Made by a program: the position numbers and the translations under genes. This document shows positions 1 to 11,834 of a stretch of DNA of 64,000 bases, piece after piece. The notes beneath the pieces are model-generated. The model saw only the letters and a list, made by a program, of their open reading frames with translations. It had not been told where the DNA came from and did no database searches. Source of the DNA: Cryptomeria japonica. Its lineage: Eukaryota; Streptophyta; Pinopsida; Cupressales; Cupressaceae. Each line of letters starts with the position of its first letter. Positions within the stretch are counted from its first letter, which is position 1. The stretch is taken from positions 333,731,427 to 333,795,426 of the forward strand of contig NC_081414.1 in assembly GCF_030272615.1 (NCBI RefSeq). Direction: 5' to 3'.

Positions 1-1049
1 TAGAAGTTTGCTCTGTTAGGAGCCTAGTCCGGTTAAAGACTGTTACAACAGGTTCTGTTAGGAACTGATCCTATTAGGGATCACCCAGTTAAGGGATGGC
101 TAGAATACCCAATTAAGGGTTAAACCCTATTAAAGGTTACCTTGTTAGAGGATTTTATGAACTCAATGGCTTTGAGTCACCCTATTAAAGGATTTATAGC
201 AAGCTAGTTAAAGCTACCCTGTTAAGGGATTTTCCAACTGTTGAAGTGATTAGAGATCAATAGGTATTACAATGATCTGGTAATAGCACTCAATGCCAAT
301 GCACATCCGCTTTAGTTCCTTCCTTCTACACACTCACTTTGAAGGTATCAATTCTCTTATTTTGGTCTGGCAAGAATCACGTATCTCTGCACTTAGATAC
401 ACACACAACATTTTCCAACAACCTCAACATGAAACACAACATCGACCTTATAGGAAATAGATAGGTCGGTAGCATAAACCCTAAAACCTAAACATTTAGG
501 TTAAGCAATTCAGTCGGTTCAATCCTGACCATTGAACACTTTGTATTTGAATACAACGGTCTTGAACAGATCTCAAGACATTCTTCATCGTTCGTTCTTC
601 CCCGCTTCTTGGAGGCGATAACCCATCACACATTCTTCACCGTTTGCAGAGACTTCGCACATTCTTGAGATAGATAGGATCAATCCCCTTCATGCAAGAT
701 CCTTCACATGCACAAGGCTGACGTGGCAACATGATCTAATCTCCATTACAATGCTAACTCATCACACAATGCCATCAGTTGAATCACATAGGATCGAAAC
801 ACTTCAACCGGAAACCTTGAGGCTGGGACTACCAACTGATAGTCATATGATATTAAACCTTGATAGAAAACATTCCATATACCTGTTCACTTGGACAAAC
901 GTACCACTTCACCTTTTGCACATATACCAGTTGCTTAACTTCAATAAACCGGTTCACTCTTCAACATATTACCGGTTCACTCTTCAGCATATTGACATCA
1001 ATGACAACATAATATCATCATGTCAACATACTCTGCACATATGCCAACA
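1..1049 (-). mobile_element. Copia-type LTR, partial (runs off the left edge)
   Basis: Read on the minus strand, the sequence begins at 1049 with TGTTGGCATATG, a TG-type LTR start. It shares an 18-base word, TGTTGTCATTGATGTCAA, with the start of the better-defined copia LTR at 58148. The stretch 8-235 holds a hairpin array placed where the R/U5 part should lie. The 106-codon plus-strand reading frame at 751-1071 lies inside this LTR and resembles no protein I know. The LTR's 3' end and primer site lie left of the window. Family assignment rests on the likeness to 58148-60815. Confidence 0.55.
8..235 (-). repeat. Array of about eleven short hairpin units inside the LTR
   Basis: Units of about 20 bases repeat, each with a core like CTGTTAGG, CTATTAAAGG or CAGTTAAGGG. 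Most are flanked by complementary arms, for example GCTC-tgttag-GAGC, GTTC-tgttag-GAAC and GATC-ctattagg-GATC. The arms differ between units but stay self-complementary, so the structure is kept more than the letters. In transcript orientation the units read CCCTTAACAGGG, CCTTTAATAGGG and so on. Position suggests the transcribed R/U5 part of the LTR. Confidence 0.6.
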
Positions 1050-2829
1050 CAAACAACAAATAAAAAAATAGCATGGACCATCTTAGCTCCTCTAGTCACT
1101 TGTGCACATCCTTGAGTAGCATAGGAATAGGATTTGTCACGAATTGATAAAAGATAAGAACTAACTAGGACCAAAAACCCAACAACCATACTTATTTGTG
1201 CCTTCATTTTGCTTGATGTGATGGTTGATAATGTCTGGTTTTAGAGATTAAATACCCCATTTAAGACCAATCTATCTAATTTTGAGTCTACCCTTCCCTG
1301 TTTAAGACAAAGTGATTGATTGATTAATAGGGTTAGTTGATACGATTGATAAGACAATTGACTAGTTTGATTGCAGATTTTGATAAGATAGTTTTTTCCT
1401 TTTCAACTTCGTGCCAAGTATTTACTAGATATCTGCTCAAGTGTTTGATTTCTGTGAGATATTTTATTGCAAGAGTTTTGTTATTGTTTTTCAATTTTTA
1501 GTTCTTTTAGGATCATATTATACTTTTTAGGACTTTTTGTTAGGATCATTTTATGCTTTTTAGGACTTTTTCTTCTTCTTTTCAAGACTTTTTTATTTTT
1601 AGGGTTATTTTAGGACTTTTTCCATTTTTTAGGGTTTTTTAGGACTTTTTCAAATTTTTAGGACTTTTTTCTATTTTTCTAGTTTTTTCATGACTTTTTT
1701 CGATTTTTAGGTTATTTAATAGGAATTTTTTCTTTTTTTTTAGGACTTTTCTCCCAGTTTGCAAACCCATATGATGTACTCAATGAGCCATGTGTACTTT
1801 TTATATAGTATGGGTACTTGATGATGACTGACACAACATAAATGCTTTTATTATGCAAAGCACAATGATAAATGAAGTGCATAGTCTGAAAAGGGAAATT
1901 TGTGTGTCTTGGTCTTATTGTCTTACACTGATAAGTTTGAGGTTGTAGAACATTCCAGAGCTAAGGACCCATTCCATTCTCAGCAACCTTTGGATGCCTC
2001 GACTTAGCAGATTAAGTGACTATGATTTGCAAATGGGGATGTGGAAAATTCCTCCATTGACTCTTGAGACTTTGGTCTGTAAGTGCCTATGTGTGTGTGC
2101 TTGAATTATTTCCAATTCATGTGACCATTAGTGGACCTTAGAATCGTACATGACTAGCTATGTGAGTTATCCTAATTCCAAAAGCATCCTAAATAGAAGC
2201 TTGTTGCTAGTAGACATCTATAGCCTCATCGAGGTTATTACTGTAATCTCCTGAATATGACTCCATTGCCAGTGAGTGTTCATAGCCCTAATGGAGTTAC
2301 TCGTATGTTCCCATAGCCAAGCTCTTGATATTGAATGTAATATTTTTCTTGATATTCTTTTTATTTCTCATTATTTGTGCTTAATCTTTTGATATATTGT
2401 TAGGCGTATTTTATTTTGTTCTTGCATTAGATTTTTAAGTAATGAACTTACATGGGTGCAACAATTACAATGATGTTGAAGTAGGATTTCAGATTTTTCA
2501 CTAGCCATGCTATCAACTAGGTATCTATAATGACAAATCATAATCATGAAATGACACTAAAGATAAGAAACCTTGGGTTTGAAGACTTTACCGATGAATA
2601 TATAAGAAATGAGATGAACCTTGACTTGGTCAAATGTAGAAAAGTGACTCATTCACACAATTGTCTTTGTATTCAAATGTTTTATTACTATAAATGTGAT
2701 ACAAATTTTCAAAAGAAACTATATGTGATGTAATGAAAATGAAAATGTGATGCAACTTTGAAGTAAACTAAACACAATGCAACATTTAAGAAAATAAAAA
2801 TAAACTTAAACTACCTAGCTACTAGAGAT
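1050..2829. other. No gene recognised between the copia LTR and the gypsy integrase
   Basis: No reading frame of note. The 3' LTR of the minus-strand gypsy element would be expected here, but I could not find the TGTAGACACC-type start seen at the other gypsy LTRs. A T-rich array lies at about 1490-1750. Confidence 0.6.
1490..1750 (+). repeat. T-rich array of a TAGGACTTTTT motif
   Basis: The word TTTTTAGGACTTTTT, with variants such as TTAGGGTTTTTTAGG, recurs about ten times over 260 bases with irregular spacing. It looks like a degenerate low-complexity minisatellite. No coding potential is seen. Confidence 0.7.
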
Positions 2830-4213
2830 AGTACTTTTTGAGATGCACATTGTTAATGGATTCAAGGAGTGACTGTCACTCCATTGTTTTCAAATGATAT
2901 GCTCCATTGCCAATGACCTTGGTTATCACATATGGGTCAAGGTAGTTAGGTTCAAACTTGTCTGGTCTTTCTCACTCTATCAAATTTCTCTAATTCTCTT
3001 CCAGAACCAGGTCTCCAACCTTAGAAAACCTTACCCTTAATATTTTATTGTAGCTCCTTCTTATTCTATTATGATATCCTTGTAAGTGGTTAAGTGCACT
3101 TTGTTATTTTTCATCCAGCAATTCTAAATCTTGTAGTCTCGCTACTCTATAATCCTCATTTGATATGATATGTTTCAAAGAGACTCTCGAGGATGGAAAT
3201 TCTACCTCAATAGGAAAAAGGCTTCTGATCAGTAGACCAAAGATTAGGGAGTAGCTCTTGTAGTTGTGTGGATGCTTATTTTTTAACCCCAAAGTGTAGG
3301 ATTTAACTGAAGGTGCCAATCCCGTCTGACTTCATTGACAACTTTCTTGAGGATTTTGAGAATTGTCTTGTTCGTTGCCTTTGCTTGACCATTGCTTTGA
3401 GGATAGTATGGAGTTGTGAACCGATGTTGAATATGAAATTATTCACATAATTATAGCACTTCCTGGTTCTTACAAGGATGCATATTGTCTATCACTATAC
3501 ACATTGGGACTCCATATCTATAGATGATGTAGTTAAGTATGAATTTTGCTATCTTCTTGCTAGTGTTATAAGTTGGAGGAATTGCCTCAATCCACCTGGT
3601 GAAATACTACATTGCTATCAAAATGAGCTTATGCCCATTGGAAGAAGTAGGGTTGATTTTCTCTACTAGGTAAAGTCCTCATTGTGAGAATGGCCATGGT
3701 GACGTGATTGGTTGAAGATCTTGAGTAGGTGTGTGAATCAAATCTCCATGTAATTGACATTGTCTACATTTTTGCACATTTATATGTGTATTTCTCCATG
3801 GTAGGCTAGTAATATATGATCCATAGAAATTTCTTTGCCAATTTGGGGCCACTATAATGGGTGCCACAAATTCCATCATGAACCTCTTTTAATGCTAATT
3901 GTGCTTCTTTAGAGCTTAGACATTGAAGAAGTTTTTCATGTAACCTCTTTTGGTACACAATGTTTGCAATGAGTACATGTCTTGATGCTTGACATATGAG
4001 AGTTTTGTATTGATTTTGAGAGAGATCATGAGACATGTATTGATCATGAAGGTATGCATTTATGTCATTATACCAATGTGACTCAGGACCTACTATCATG
4101 CATACATATTTAGAAGGAGGGATTTCATATGATGGTACCATCAATTGCTTGACCATGATCTCAAATTGTATTACATTACTTGGCATGTCCAGAAGAGATT
4201 GTAAAATGGCCAT
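2830..4213 (-). pseudogene. Gypsy integrase remnant
   Basis: The zinc-binding part is near 3880-3700, with His residues followed by a KCRQCQLHGD stretch. The catalytic core follows at about 3690-3330 with recognisable text such as KIAKFILNYIIYRYGVP and YPQSNGQA. Two catalytic acids look lost: the first Asp reads Tyr (GLYLVEK) and the Glu after NGQA reads Lys, while the middle Asp of VIDN remains. Stops and frameshifts break the core. The C-terminal part (KVGDLVL-like) runs to about 2830. It would have inserted the element's cDNA into the genome; this copy cannot. Confidence 0.8.
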
Positions 4214-4760
4214 TGCATCTGCTGCTTTATTTTGTAGTATAGGAATTTGCTCAAAGATAATATGACTAAGCTGTTATTTGATGTCATCCACCATCTATTT
4301 GTAAGGCATCAACTTGTCAGCTTTGGTGGTATAATCATCATTAACCTGAATTTATATGAGCTATGAATCCCCATAGACATGTAAATCCGTTATTTTCCAT
4401 TGTATAGCAATGTGAAGTCCTATGATTAGGGCTTCATATTAAGCTATGTTATTGGTGCATGGGAAAATTATTATGTATGATTTTGGAATTGAATCACCTT
4501 GAGGGGTGAAAAAGAGAATTCTAACACCTACTCCATGGTTGGTATAGGACCCACCAAAATATAACTTCCATCTTGTGGGATCTGCCAATGTAAATACTAC
4601 CTCATCAGGAAAGTCGGTGAGCAAGGGATGATTGTCTTGTACAGTTTCTCTTGCCAAGTGATTTGCTATTATTTGTCCCTTGATAGATTTTTTGTCGACA
4701 TATTCAATGTTGAACTCACTAAATATCATGACCCATTTGGCAAGTCTACCTATCAACACA
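4200..4760 (-). pseudogene. Gypsy RNase H remnant
   Basis: The frame at 4759-4439 reads through an RNase H fold of the RVT_3 type, ending WKLYFGGSYTNHGVGV and FPCTNNIA. The first catalytic Asp of the usual FDGS motif is Gly here. The upstream part, ending ANHLARE, is the usual linker that follows RT in plant gypsy elements. The frame breaks just after NNIA. This enzyme would degrade RNA of the RNA-DNA hybrid during cDNA synthesis; the copy is inactive by inspection. Confidence 0.8.
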
Positions 4761-5199
4761 ACTTTTCTTTAAAGATATTTTAGAGGATCCAAGCATGCAA
4801 TAAGTTGAACCTTATGGCTAAGCATGTAGTGTCTAAGCTTTTGAGATGCAAAGATCACTATGAAGCATGCTCTCTTAATGGGAGTATAATTCAATCCATA
4901 TCCCACATCTACTCTACTGATATAGTAGATATCCCTTTCCTTTCCATAATCATCATGTTGTCATAAAAGTGCCCCTAAGGATGAGTTAGTTGCTAGTATG
5001 TACAATAGTAAAGGCTTGCCTAGTGTTGGAGGCACTAGAACTAGTGTTGACAAAAGATAATATTTTAGTGCCTGAAATGCTTCTTGGCTCTGGTCTTTCT
5101 ATTTAAAGGTCACACCTTTCTTGGGAAGATGTTGAAATAGTTGGCACTTATCCGCTAATTGTTCTAAAAGCACCCGATGGATTGCAATCTCCCTTGTAA

Positions 5200-5995
5200 G
5201 CTTCTCAACTATTAGAGTGTGGATTGTGATGGCATTTCTAGAATGGCTTTGAATTTTGTGGGATCCACCTCAATACCTTTAATAGAGACAATGAAGCCCA
5301 AGAGTTTACTAATTGTTACACCAAAGACACACTTCTTTGGATTCATTCAAACATTATATTGTTCCAGCCTATCAAAGATCTGGACAAGAATATCAAGGCG
5401 GTCTTCTCTAGTTCTGGATTTTGCTAACAAAACATCAATAGTCTTCCATGATATCATGCATCGTGTCATGGAATAATGTTTTCATTGCCTGTTGGTAAGT
5501 GGCATTGGCATTCTTGAGGCCAAACAACATCACATTCCAACAATATGTCCCTCATGGACAAGTGAAATTCTATATTGGTCCTCTTGTGCAATTCTGATTT
5601 GGTTATATCTAGAGAAACCATCCATGAGTAATAGCATTTCATATCCAATAGTTAAGTCTACAATCATGCCAATGTTTGGGAGCAGGAAGTCATCTTTTGG
5701 ACATGCCTTATTCAAGTCTCTGAAATCTATGCAAATTCTAATGCCCCTAGTAGGTTTAGTTACTGGTACTAAGTTGGATATCCATTTTGCATAGTCGATT
5801 GTCCTGATGAAACCCACATCAACGAGTTTCTTTAATTCCACTTTTACTAACAAGGCAATTTGTGGATACACTTTCCAGAGTTTTGTTTGTAAGGCTTTGT
5901 TCCTGGCAGCAGTGGCAAATGATGTAGCACAAGTTCTGGATCTAGTCCTAGCATGTCAGCATATGACCAAGCACAATTTATTGGTCTTTGTTTAA
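5200..5995 (-). pseudogene. Gypsy reverse transcriptase remnant
   Basis: The 113-residue frame at 5871-5530 carries hallmark RT text: ISNLVPVTKPTRGIRIC, DFRDLNKACPKDDF and LLMDGFSRYNQIRIA. The next segment continues in another frame towards 5460. The active-site YVDD region is damaged near 5440: bases between the Tyr codon and the Asp codon are missing, which shifts the frame and creates a stop. Fingers and palm remain recognisable down to about 5200. Confidence 0.85.
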
Positions 5996-7084
5996 AGAAC
6001 TGTATGAATTTTATTTTTTTCCTCAGGTTTCAAGGATTGGGCCAAGTGTATCTTATGTATAGTTTTGGAATCCCCGATGTTGAATTCTTCTATCTTCTAT
6101 ACCAGCAATACTAATCTTTCTTGATCAATTAGGAGAATATCCAATCTACCTTTGTGTGTGTCTTCATCTTCTTTGGGGTCATCATGAGTAGAGGATGAAC
6201 TTGCCTCTCCAAAATATGCAGTTTTGTCTAGGTGAATTGAAAAGCTAGCCTTATGGTTTCCATATGGTAATCCTTCTCACGCACCAAGGAATTATACCAT
6301 GGCTTCATTATTTTTGAACCAATCTAGGTGTGGTTTTTTGTGTTGCCCGCAGTCTATCAGATGTGGATACATGAGACAAAGGTCTTTGCCTTCATCAAAA
6401 TGAGGCACTGTCGATATCATGCATTCTCTAGTATAAAAATGGTGCCTCTAGGAATTGGGATCTATTATCTTGTCTTAATAGATGATACCATCACCAACAG
6501 GTGGTTGATGGCCATAAGACATATCCACTACATAGGTGTTGCTACTATGGAGAGACATCCATTCATATTCATGGGAATCAGTTTTTGTTTCAACATATGT
6601 GTATATGTTTGATCCTTCTTTATAAAGTTCTTCAATTTATTCGATGGGAGGGAGTGAAGTTTTTACAGCATTGATGATTAGTGGAATGTTTCTCTGACTT
6701 GTAGATCCTTCTTTTATTACCGATATGGCACTCATCTCTTGGATGAGAGGTTCTAGTCTTGTGACATCTAAGTCATTTGTCAGTGCTATACCAGTTTCCA
6801 TTACCTCATCGATGTAAGATGAAGGTGTGAGTTGTACACTTAAATCTTTAGTAGGTGCTATGCCAGTTTCTGTTACCAAATTTGCATGTGATGATGGTGT
6901 AAGCACAATCATTGATAAGGAGTTCTGACTAGAAGATTCCAGATCAATAATTACTATGGTATTATTGGGTGTTGTTGGAGTAGGCATATTCACTATAACC
7001 AGGGTGTCTTGCTTAGGCATTGATATTTGTGTCATATTTCCATATCCCAGGCCTTGATTTCATGGATTCTCTAAAGGTAATATC

Positions 7085-7299
7085 GGTTCTATGATTCCTT
7101 GACCCTATTCTCCCAAGCCTGTTGTACCATTGTAACCATGCCTTTGCAACATTTTAAAACCATTTCCATACTGATCTAAGGGGAGTTTGATTGTGGTATT
7201 TTCTTCCTCCTCTCTATATAGCAATTTATTCACATCTTCCTCCAAAGATTCCTCATTTAGCTCTCCCCATCTAACAAATGAACAAGAGTCTAAATACAT
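7085..7299 (-). pseudogene. Retroelement G-patch domain
   Basis: The end of this frame reads YGNGFKMLQRHGYNGTTGLG, matching the G-patch pattern of spaced glycines with an aromatic residue after the central Gly. It lies between protease and RT, as in the plus-strand relative at 57455-57685. G-patches bind RNA or recruit helicases; some retroviruses carry one next to protease. Upstream acidic text (EEDVNKLLYREEEE) also matches the relative. A linker of low complexity follows at 7035-6637. Confidence 0.65.
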
Positions 7300-7582
7300 G
7301 ATTATTATTTTTCTTTGTCTTGACTTGTTGAATTTGGTGGTGCTCTCCCAAAAGACCTAGGAGATAGAGACAACTAAATAAAAGATAGTGTTCCTGAATA
7401 AGAATATTCTCCACACCCTTCATCCTTGATTTGTAGGGGTGGCTTAGTAGGTGTGCAATATGATGATGCCTAATTTTCAAGGATTCCATTTGTGAGGTGA
7501 AAGGAGTTTCCTGACTAATAGGGACTTCATTATCAATACTTTCTCTTAAGTAATTGTAGTGTTGGAAAGGGTTTGGATCATA

Positions 7583-8050
7583 TTATATTGTGATCTCAAT
7601 GTTGTTATATGGAAACTTAACATACTGATGAAAATTTAATAGCATGGCCCACATGGCATGTATCCATGTGTAACCTACTAGCATGTTGTATCCTAGTTCT
7701 CTATTTAGGACTTGTAATGTGACATTAGTAGTGATAGGCCACACTTGTACTGATAGAGTAACCACACCTTTTAATGGGCATTCTTCATCATCATAGGCTT
7801 TAATATTTATTCTTTTGGTAGGATCAATGTGATGATGTGAATAACCCAATGCTTAAACTAGATTGAGAATGCATATATTTAGACCAACTCTACCATCTAT
7901 CAACACTCTTATGACTTTTCTCTTATGGATAAACACTTCCAAATGGAGTGGGTCATTAACAAAAGGCCTGTATGCTAGGAGATCTTTCTCTATGAAGGCT
8001 ACATAGGAAGCAACATCTATATATCCAATCATGGATTGGAAAATATTCAT
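7583..8050 (-). pseudogene. Gypsy retropepsin (aspartic protease) remnant
   Basis: Two adjacent frames cover the domain. The first (8050-7853) holds DPLHLEVFIHKRKVIRVLID followed by GRVGLNI, where the usual active site would be D-G-G-A/S. The catalytic Asp is kept but the next Gly is Arg. The second (7849-7583) holds the flap and C-terminal part, LGYNMLVGYTWIHAM with FHQYVKFPY, typical of plant gypsy proteases. A stop lies between them. Confidence 0.75.
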
Positions 8051-8255
8051 CTATGTCATGGGTGGCAATAGACTCATGAAGAGATTTGTCTAAGATTGAT
8101 CTATGACTTTAGGAAATGCAAAGCAATTCAAATAGTGATATTGGTGTTGGAGTTTTCTTCAATTGATCAACATTATAGTTTCCTATTGGCGGAGGATAAT
8201 CAGAAGGGAATCCTTGCAATGTGACCTCCAATCGGTGAGTAACAACCGCACAATC

Positions 8256-10859
8256 CTAATTCCTTGGGTTGACAGTAATTGTGGCCCCTATTTCATCACC
8301 TGCGGTGATAGTGTTGATTGCATAATCATAGGCTACCTTGGTATAATTTGCAGTGTTATCTTGTGATCCTAAGCTTGAAGCATCCCCTTTCTCATGTTTG
8401 ATAAATGGGTCCTTGAAAAGAGTATGATTTGTATTGGAAGAACCCTTATTGTTATCCACAATGATATCCCCTTGATCTATGAGGTCTTGAATCAAATTTT
8501 TGAGCTTATAGAAACTTAATGTTTTGTGTCCTTTGGTGTGGTGATACTCACAAAATTCATTATCATTCCACCAAGTAAGTTTGAAAGGACTCGGTTCATG
8601 TGGCCTGACCTCAAGTAAATTTATGATATTTTTTTGTATAAGTTTCTTGAGCACTGACTCAGTTGTTTCTCTAAGCAGCATATAGTTTCTTCTTGGTGTA
8701 TTAGTCCTTGGAGGTCTGGAATTACTAGACTGTAATGCATTTGCATTTGTGGATATTGTATTATTGTCCTAGTATTGATTTATATTTGGCACAAAAGAAC
8801 TGATCAATCCTTGTAATGAGACGACAAGTTTAGCTTTGTTCACTATGCGAGTATCTATAACACTATCGCTTGTCACATTTTTGTTTTTCGATCAAAAATT
8901 TGACCTCATTATTTGTATTACTGATTGAGCCACTTTCTTTATTGGTCTTCAAGATACCTTTCTCAACAATACCTTTCTCACACTTTAAACCTTTCTCTAT
9001 AATTTATTTGAAAGTGTTAAGACACTGCATTTGTAGGGGGATTTTGATTTGGGGAAAAAAATTTCTATGAAAATGTCCACTTGTTCTTCCTCCAAAATGT
9101 GACTAGGACATATACAGTAAAGTGATCTCCATCCTTGTATGAATGAAGCAAATGCTTCACCTTCCCTTTGTCTGGCAGCACATAAATCCATCAAATTCAC
9201 TGGATTATCTACGTTATGAGAGAAGTTTTTTATGAATTACTCAACTAATTTCTCACATGAAGTGATCTTTGGTGGTAAGTGTGAGAACCATTCTAAGGCT
9301 GATCCACCAATACTCTTAGGGAATAGACACATCAAATATGTGTCTTCATTAGCTACCTCAATGCAAGCGATGAAGAATTCCCTGATATGATCTCTAGGAT
9401 CACCTTTTCCTCTATACTTATCAAATTTGGGAGTTTCAAATTATGGGGGAAAGGTGGGATGTATAATGTCCTATCAAAGGGATAAGGACGAAGATCCTCC
9501 ATGGTGTAACTTTTCTTCTCATTTCAAGATTGCATGTTTATCATCTTCTTTTGTAGGTTATGGAATTGATGAGACAAGATTCTATCTGAGTCACGGGTGC
9601 ACTTGTTGTATATGTGTTCCCCACAAAAGCATTAGTGTTTGTGTACATTGGATATTGTTGGAACATTGAGTGATTATGAAGTTGTGTGTTATGAGCTCCA
9701 CTAGGTGTTGTAAAGTAGGTGAACTATGTGCTAAAATTGGATTGATTTGATCCATGTATATTGTTAGATCATTGATTCAAGTTTTGACCACTATAAGTAT
9801 ATACCACAGAGATCGATACCATAGGTTAGGAAGTACTTATGGGAATTGTATTTTGAGCAACGCTTGTTTGATTTTGTGCTGAGGTGCTTGAGACATTCAA
9901 CGTGGATCGCGAAGTGATATTAACATTAGTTTGAGATGTGATGTTTGCAGTTGAGGATACGATGCTAGATTGTGAGCTCTAAGTTGAAGCCATAGTGGCT
10001 TGAATTATTGTTGCTTGTGTATTTTGAGTTGTACCACATGGGTAGAGCTTGAAGATGCAACATGTTTTTGTGAAGAGTTTGGTTTTTGATTCACACCTTG
10101 ATTTAAAGTAACCCCTGGTGGCAATTATATTGTTGTAATGTCAAATTTTGAGGGTAACTTAGCTCCATTTTGTATTAGAAGGGAAAGATATATATCCCTA
10201 TCATGATTACATAGAGCATTTAGGACCATGAGAACCTGTGGGTCTTGTTGGGAAACACCTAGTTCTTTTGTCATTAATTTGTATTGGATTTTGTCTATTG
10301 ACAACATATTGTTCATGTTCATTGGCAATGTTACACCCCTACAGGGTTGCAAATGTGAACAAGTAGACAGATTCATGTTCCAGGTGGGGTTGAACAATGG
10401 ATCACTATTCGGGTCCATCTGACTCTTAGCCTTTTGTGATCTCTTTATGGGCATTAAGGACTCCTAAGATGATTTGAAAATGCAAGACCTATGTAATGTT
10501 ATGATGAACTAAGGATCTAAATGCAAGACTCTAATCTAAGGATGGATTATGCGTGCAAGTAAGATTGGACCAAGTATGCACCCTAATTTGACACTCTACT
10601 AAGGATTAGGATGAGGTTGTTGTTGTTGTTGTTTTTGTTGTAGCTTGAATCTCTCAAGTCTTTGCTGAATGATTTCTCTTTCAACTTCAGCTTCGATATG
10701 ATGAGCTTTTTGTATTTCATCCTCTATGAAAAATCTGACTCCTATATACTGAGGGGTGTTCCTTCTTAACCTCCAAGAAAGGTTGTTAATGTCATCATCG
10801 TCGTTTGGTCCTAAATTTGGTTGTAGGAATGGAAAGAAAATGTCACCTGATAAGCCCAT
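8256..10859 (-). pseudogene. Gypsy gag remnant
   Basis: The N-terminal part lies in frames at 10859-10599 (Gln-rich end) and 10454-10125. The Retrotrans_gag core lies at about 9430-9000; the visible frame has NLMDLCAARQREGEAFASF. The C-terminal part at 8681-8256 has WWNDNEFCEYHHTKGHKT, a CxxHxxxxGH zinc knuckle whose last Cys has become Phe, then IQDLIDQGDIIVD. The plus-strand gag at 55080 carries the intact form of this knuckle. Many stops divide the gene. Confidence 0.75.
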
Positions 10860-11149
10860 ATTGGTACATGCTTTAAGACTATTTCTAAACGGTTTCTAAA
10901 ATGAAAATGCAAGTAATGAGATGCAAAGTTGAAGGATCAAATGGTTGACACTTCTCTAAAAGTAATTAAAAATATTTCTAACCCAAGTTGAGTTTTTGAT
11001 AGATGATACCCTATACTAGACTAACGAGTATGGGAACCTAGACTAATTAGAGATTGATTGGTAGAAAAGGAGGGTCTTTTTGAGTTCACAACTTTCTAAG
11101 CATATGTTTGGACTTAATCCCAAGAGAATGCAAGTGCTAAATGAAGACT

Positions 11150-11320
11150 ATGCAAGGACTTTTGAGACTTGATTCTAATAAGAGGACTTTGTACATGCTT
11201 TTGAGACTTCATTCTAATATGAGGACTTTTGCAAGGGGATTTTGAGACTTGATTATAATATGAAGACTTTGCAAGGGGTTTGAGACTTGATTCTAAGATG
11301 ATGAAAGTGCAAATGAGGAC
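11150..11320. repeat. Tandem repeat of about 40 bp, four units
   Basis: A unit with TTTTGAGACTTGATTC, then TAATATGAGGACTTT, then GCAAGGGG recurs at about 11159, 11200, 11242 and 11280 with small changes. It lies between gag and the TRIM in the gypsy leader. Confidence 0.7.
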
Positions 11321-11456
11321 TATACAACCTATAAGACATGGATTTTGGATAGACCTTTGATCACAAAGGCATGAATAAGATGTTTATGTTTTGGTTGTGA
11401 GGACTTTGTTTGCAGTTTGTTGTTGACCCAGTTTGTTATTTCTATGATCTTTTTTT

Positions 11457-11834
11457 TGTTGCAAGGTGTGTGCCCTTGGTCTCTTTATGTTGTGTAGTGC
11501 AGTGGTTGTGTTTGTGACATGGCTTAATCACTTCCTATGAATTCTATAAGTCTAGAGTGGTTGTATCAGGCATTAACAAGTTGATCTTTTGGTGCAACAA
11601 CAACCATACTTCTAACAAGTGGTATCAAATCCTGGGTCATAGGTTCAAACCCCCTCACTTGCGCTAGGGGGGGTTGTTGCAAGGTGTGTTCCCTTGGTCT
11701 CCTTGTGTATATGCAGTGCAATGCTTGGATTTGTGACATGGATTAACCGCCTCTTGTGGATCATATTAGTCCAATGGTTGTATTGAGCATTAATAGGTTG
11801 ATCTTTTGGTGCAATGACAACCATACTTCTAACA
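11457..11834 (+). mobile_element. TRIM: miniature LTR retrotransposon, 378 bp, non-coding
   Basis: Two direct repeats flank a tiny core: LTR1 at 11457-11617 and LTR2 at 11675-11834. Both start TGTTGCAAGGTGTG and end CATACTTCTAACA. Two bases after LTR1 is TGGTATCAAAT, a primer site for initiator tRNA-Met. Just before LTR2 is a purine tract, TAGGGGGGG. The layout LTR-PBS-PPT-LTR with no coding space defines a TRIM. The LTRs are only about 80% alike by eye, so it is old. No clean 5-bp duplication: TTTTT before, ACTTT after. It is not Cassandra, as I see no 5S rRNA sequence in the LTR. Confidence 0.8.

Noticed and set aside
11457-11834. Cassandra-type TRIM carrying 5S rRNA
   Set aside because: The LTRs show no 5S promoter or conserved 5S sequence.
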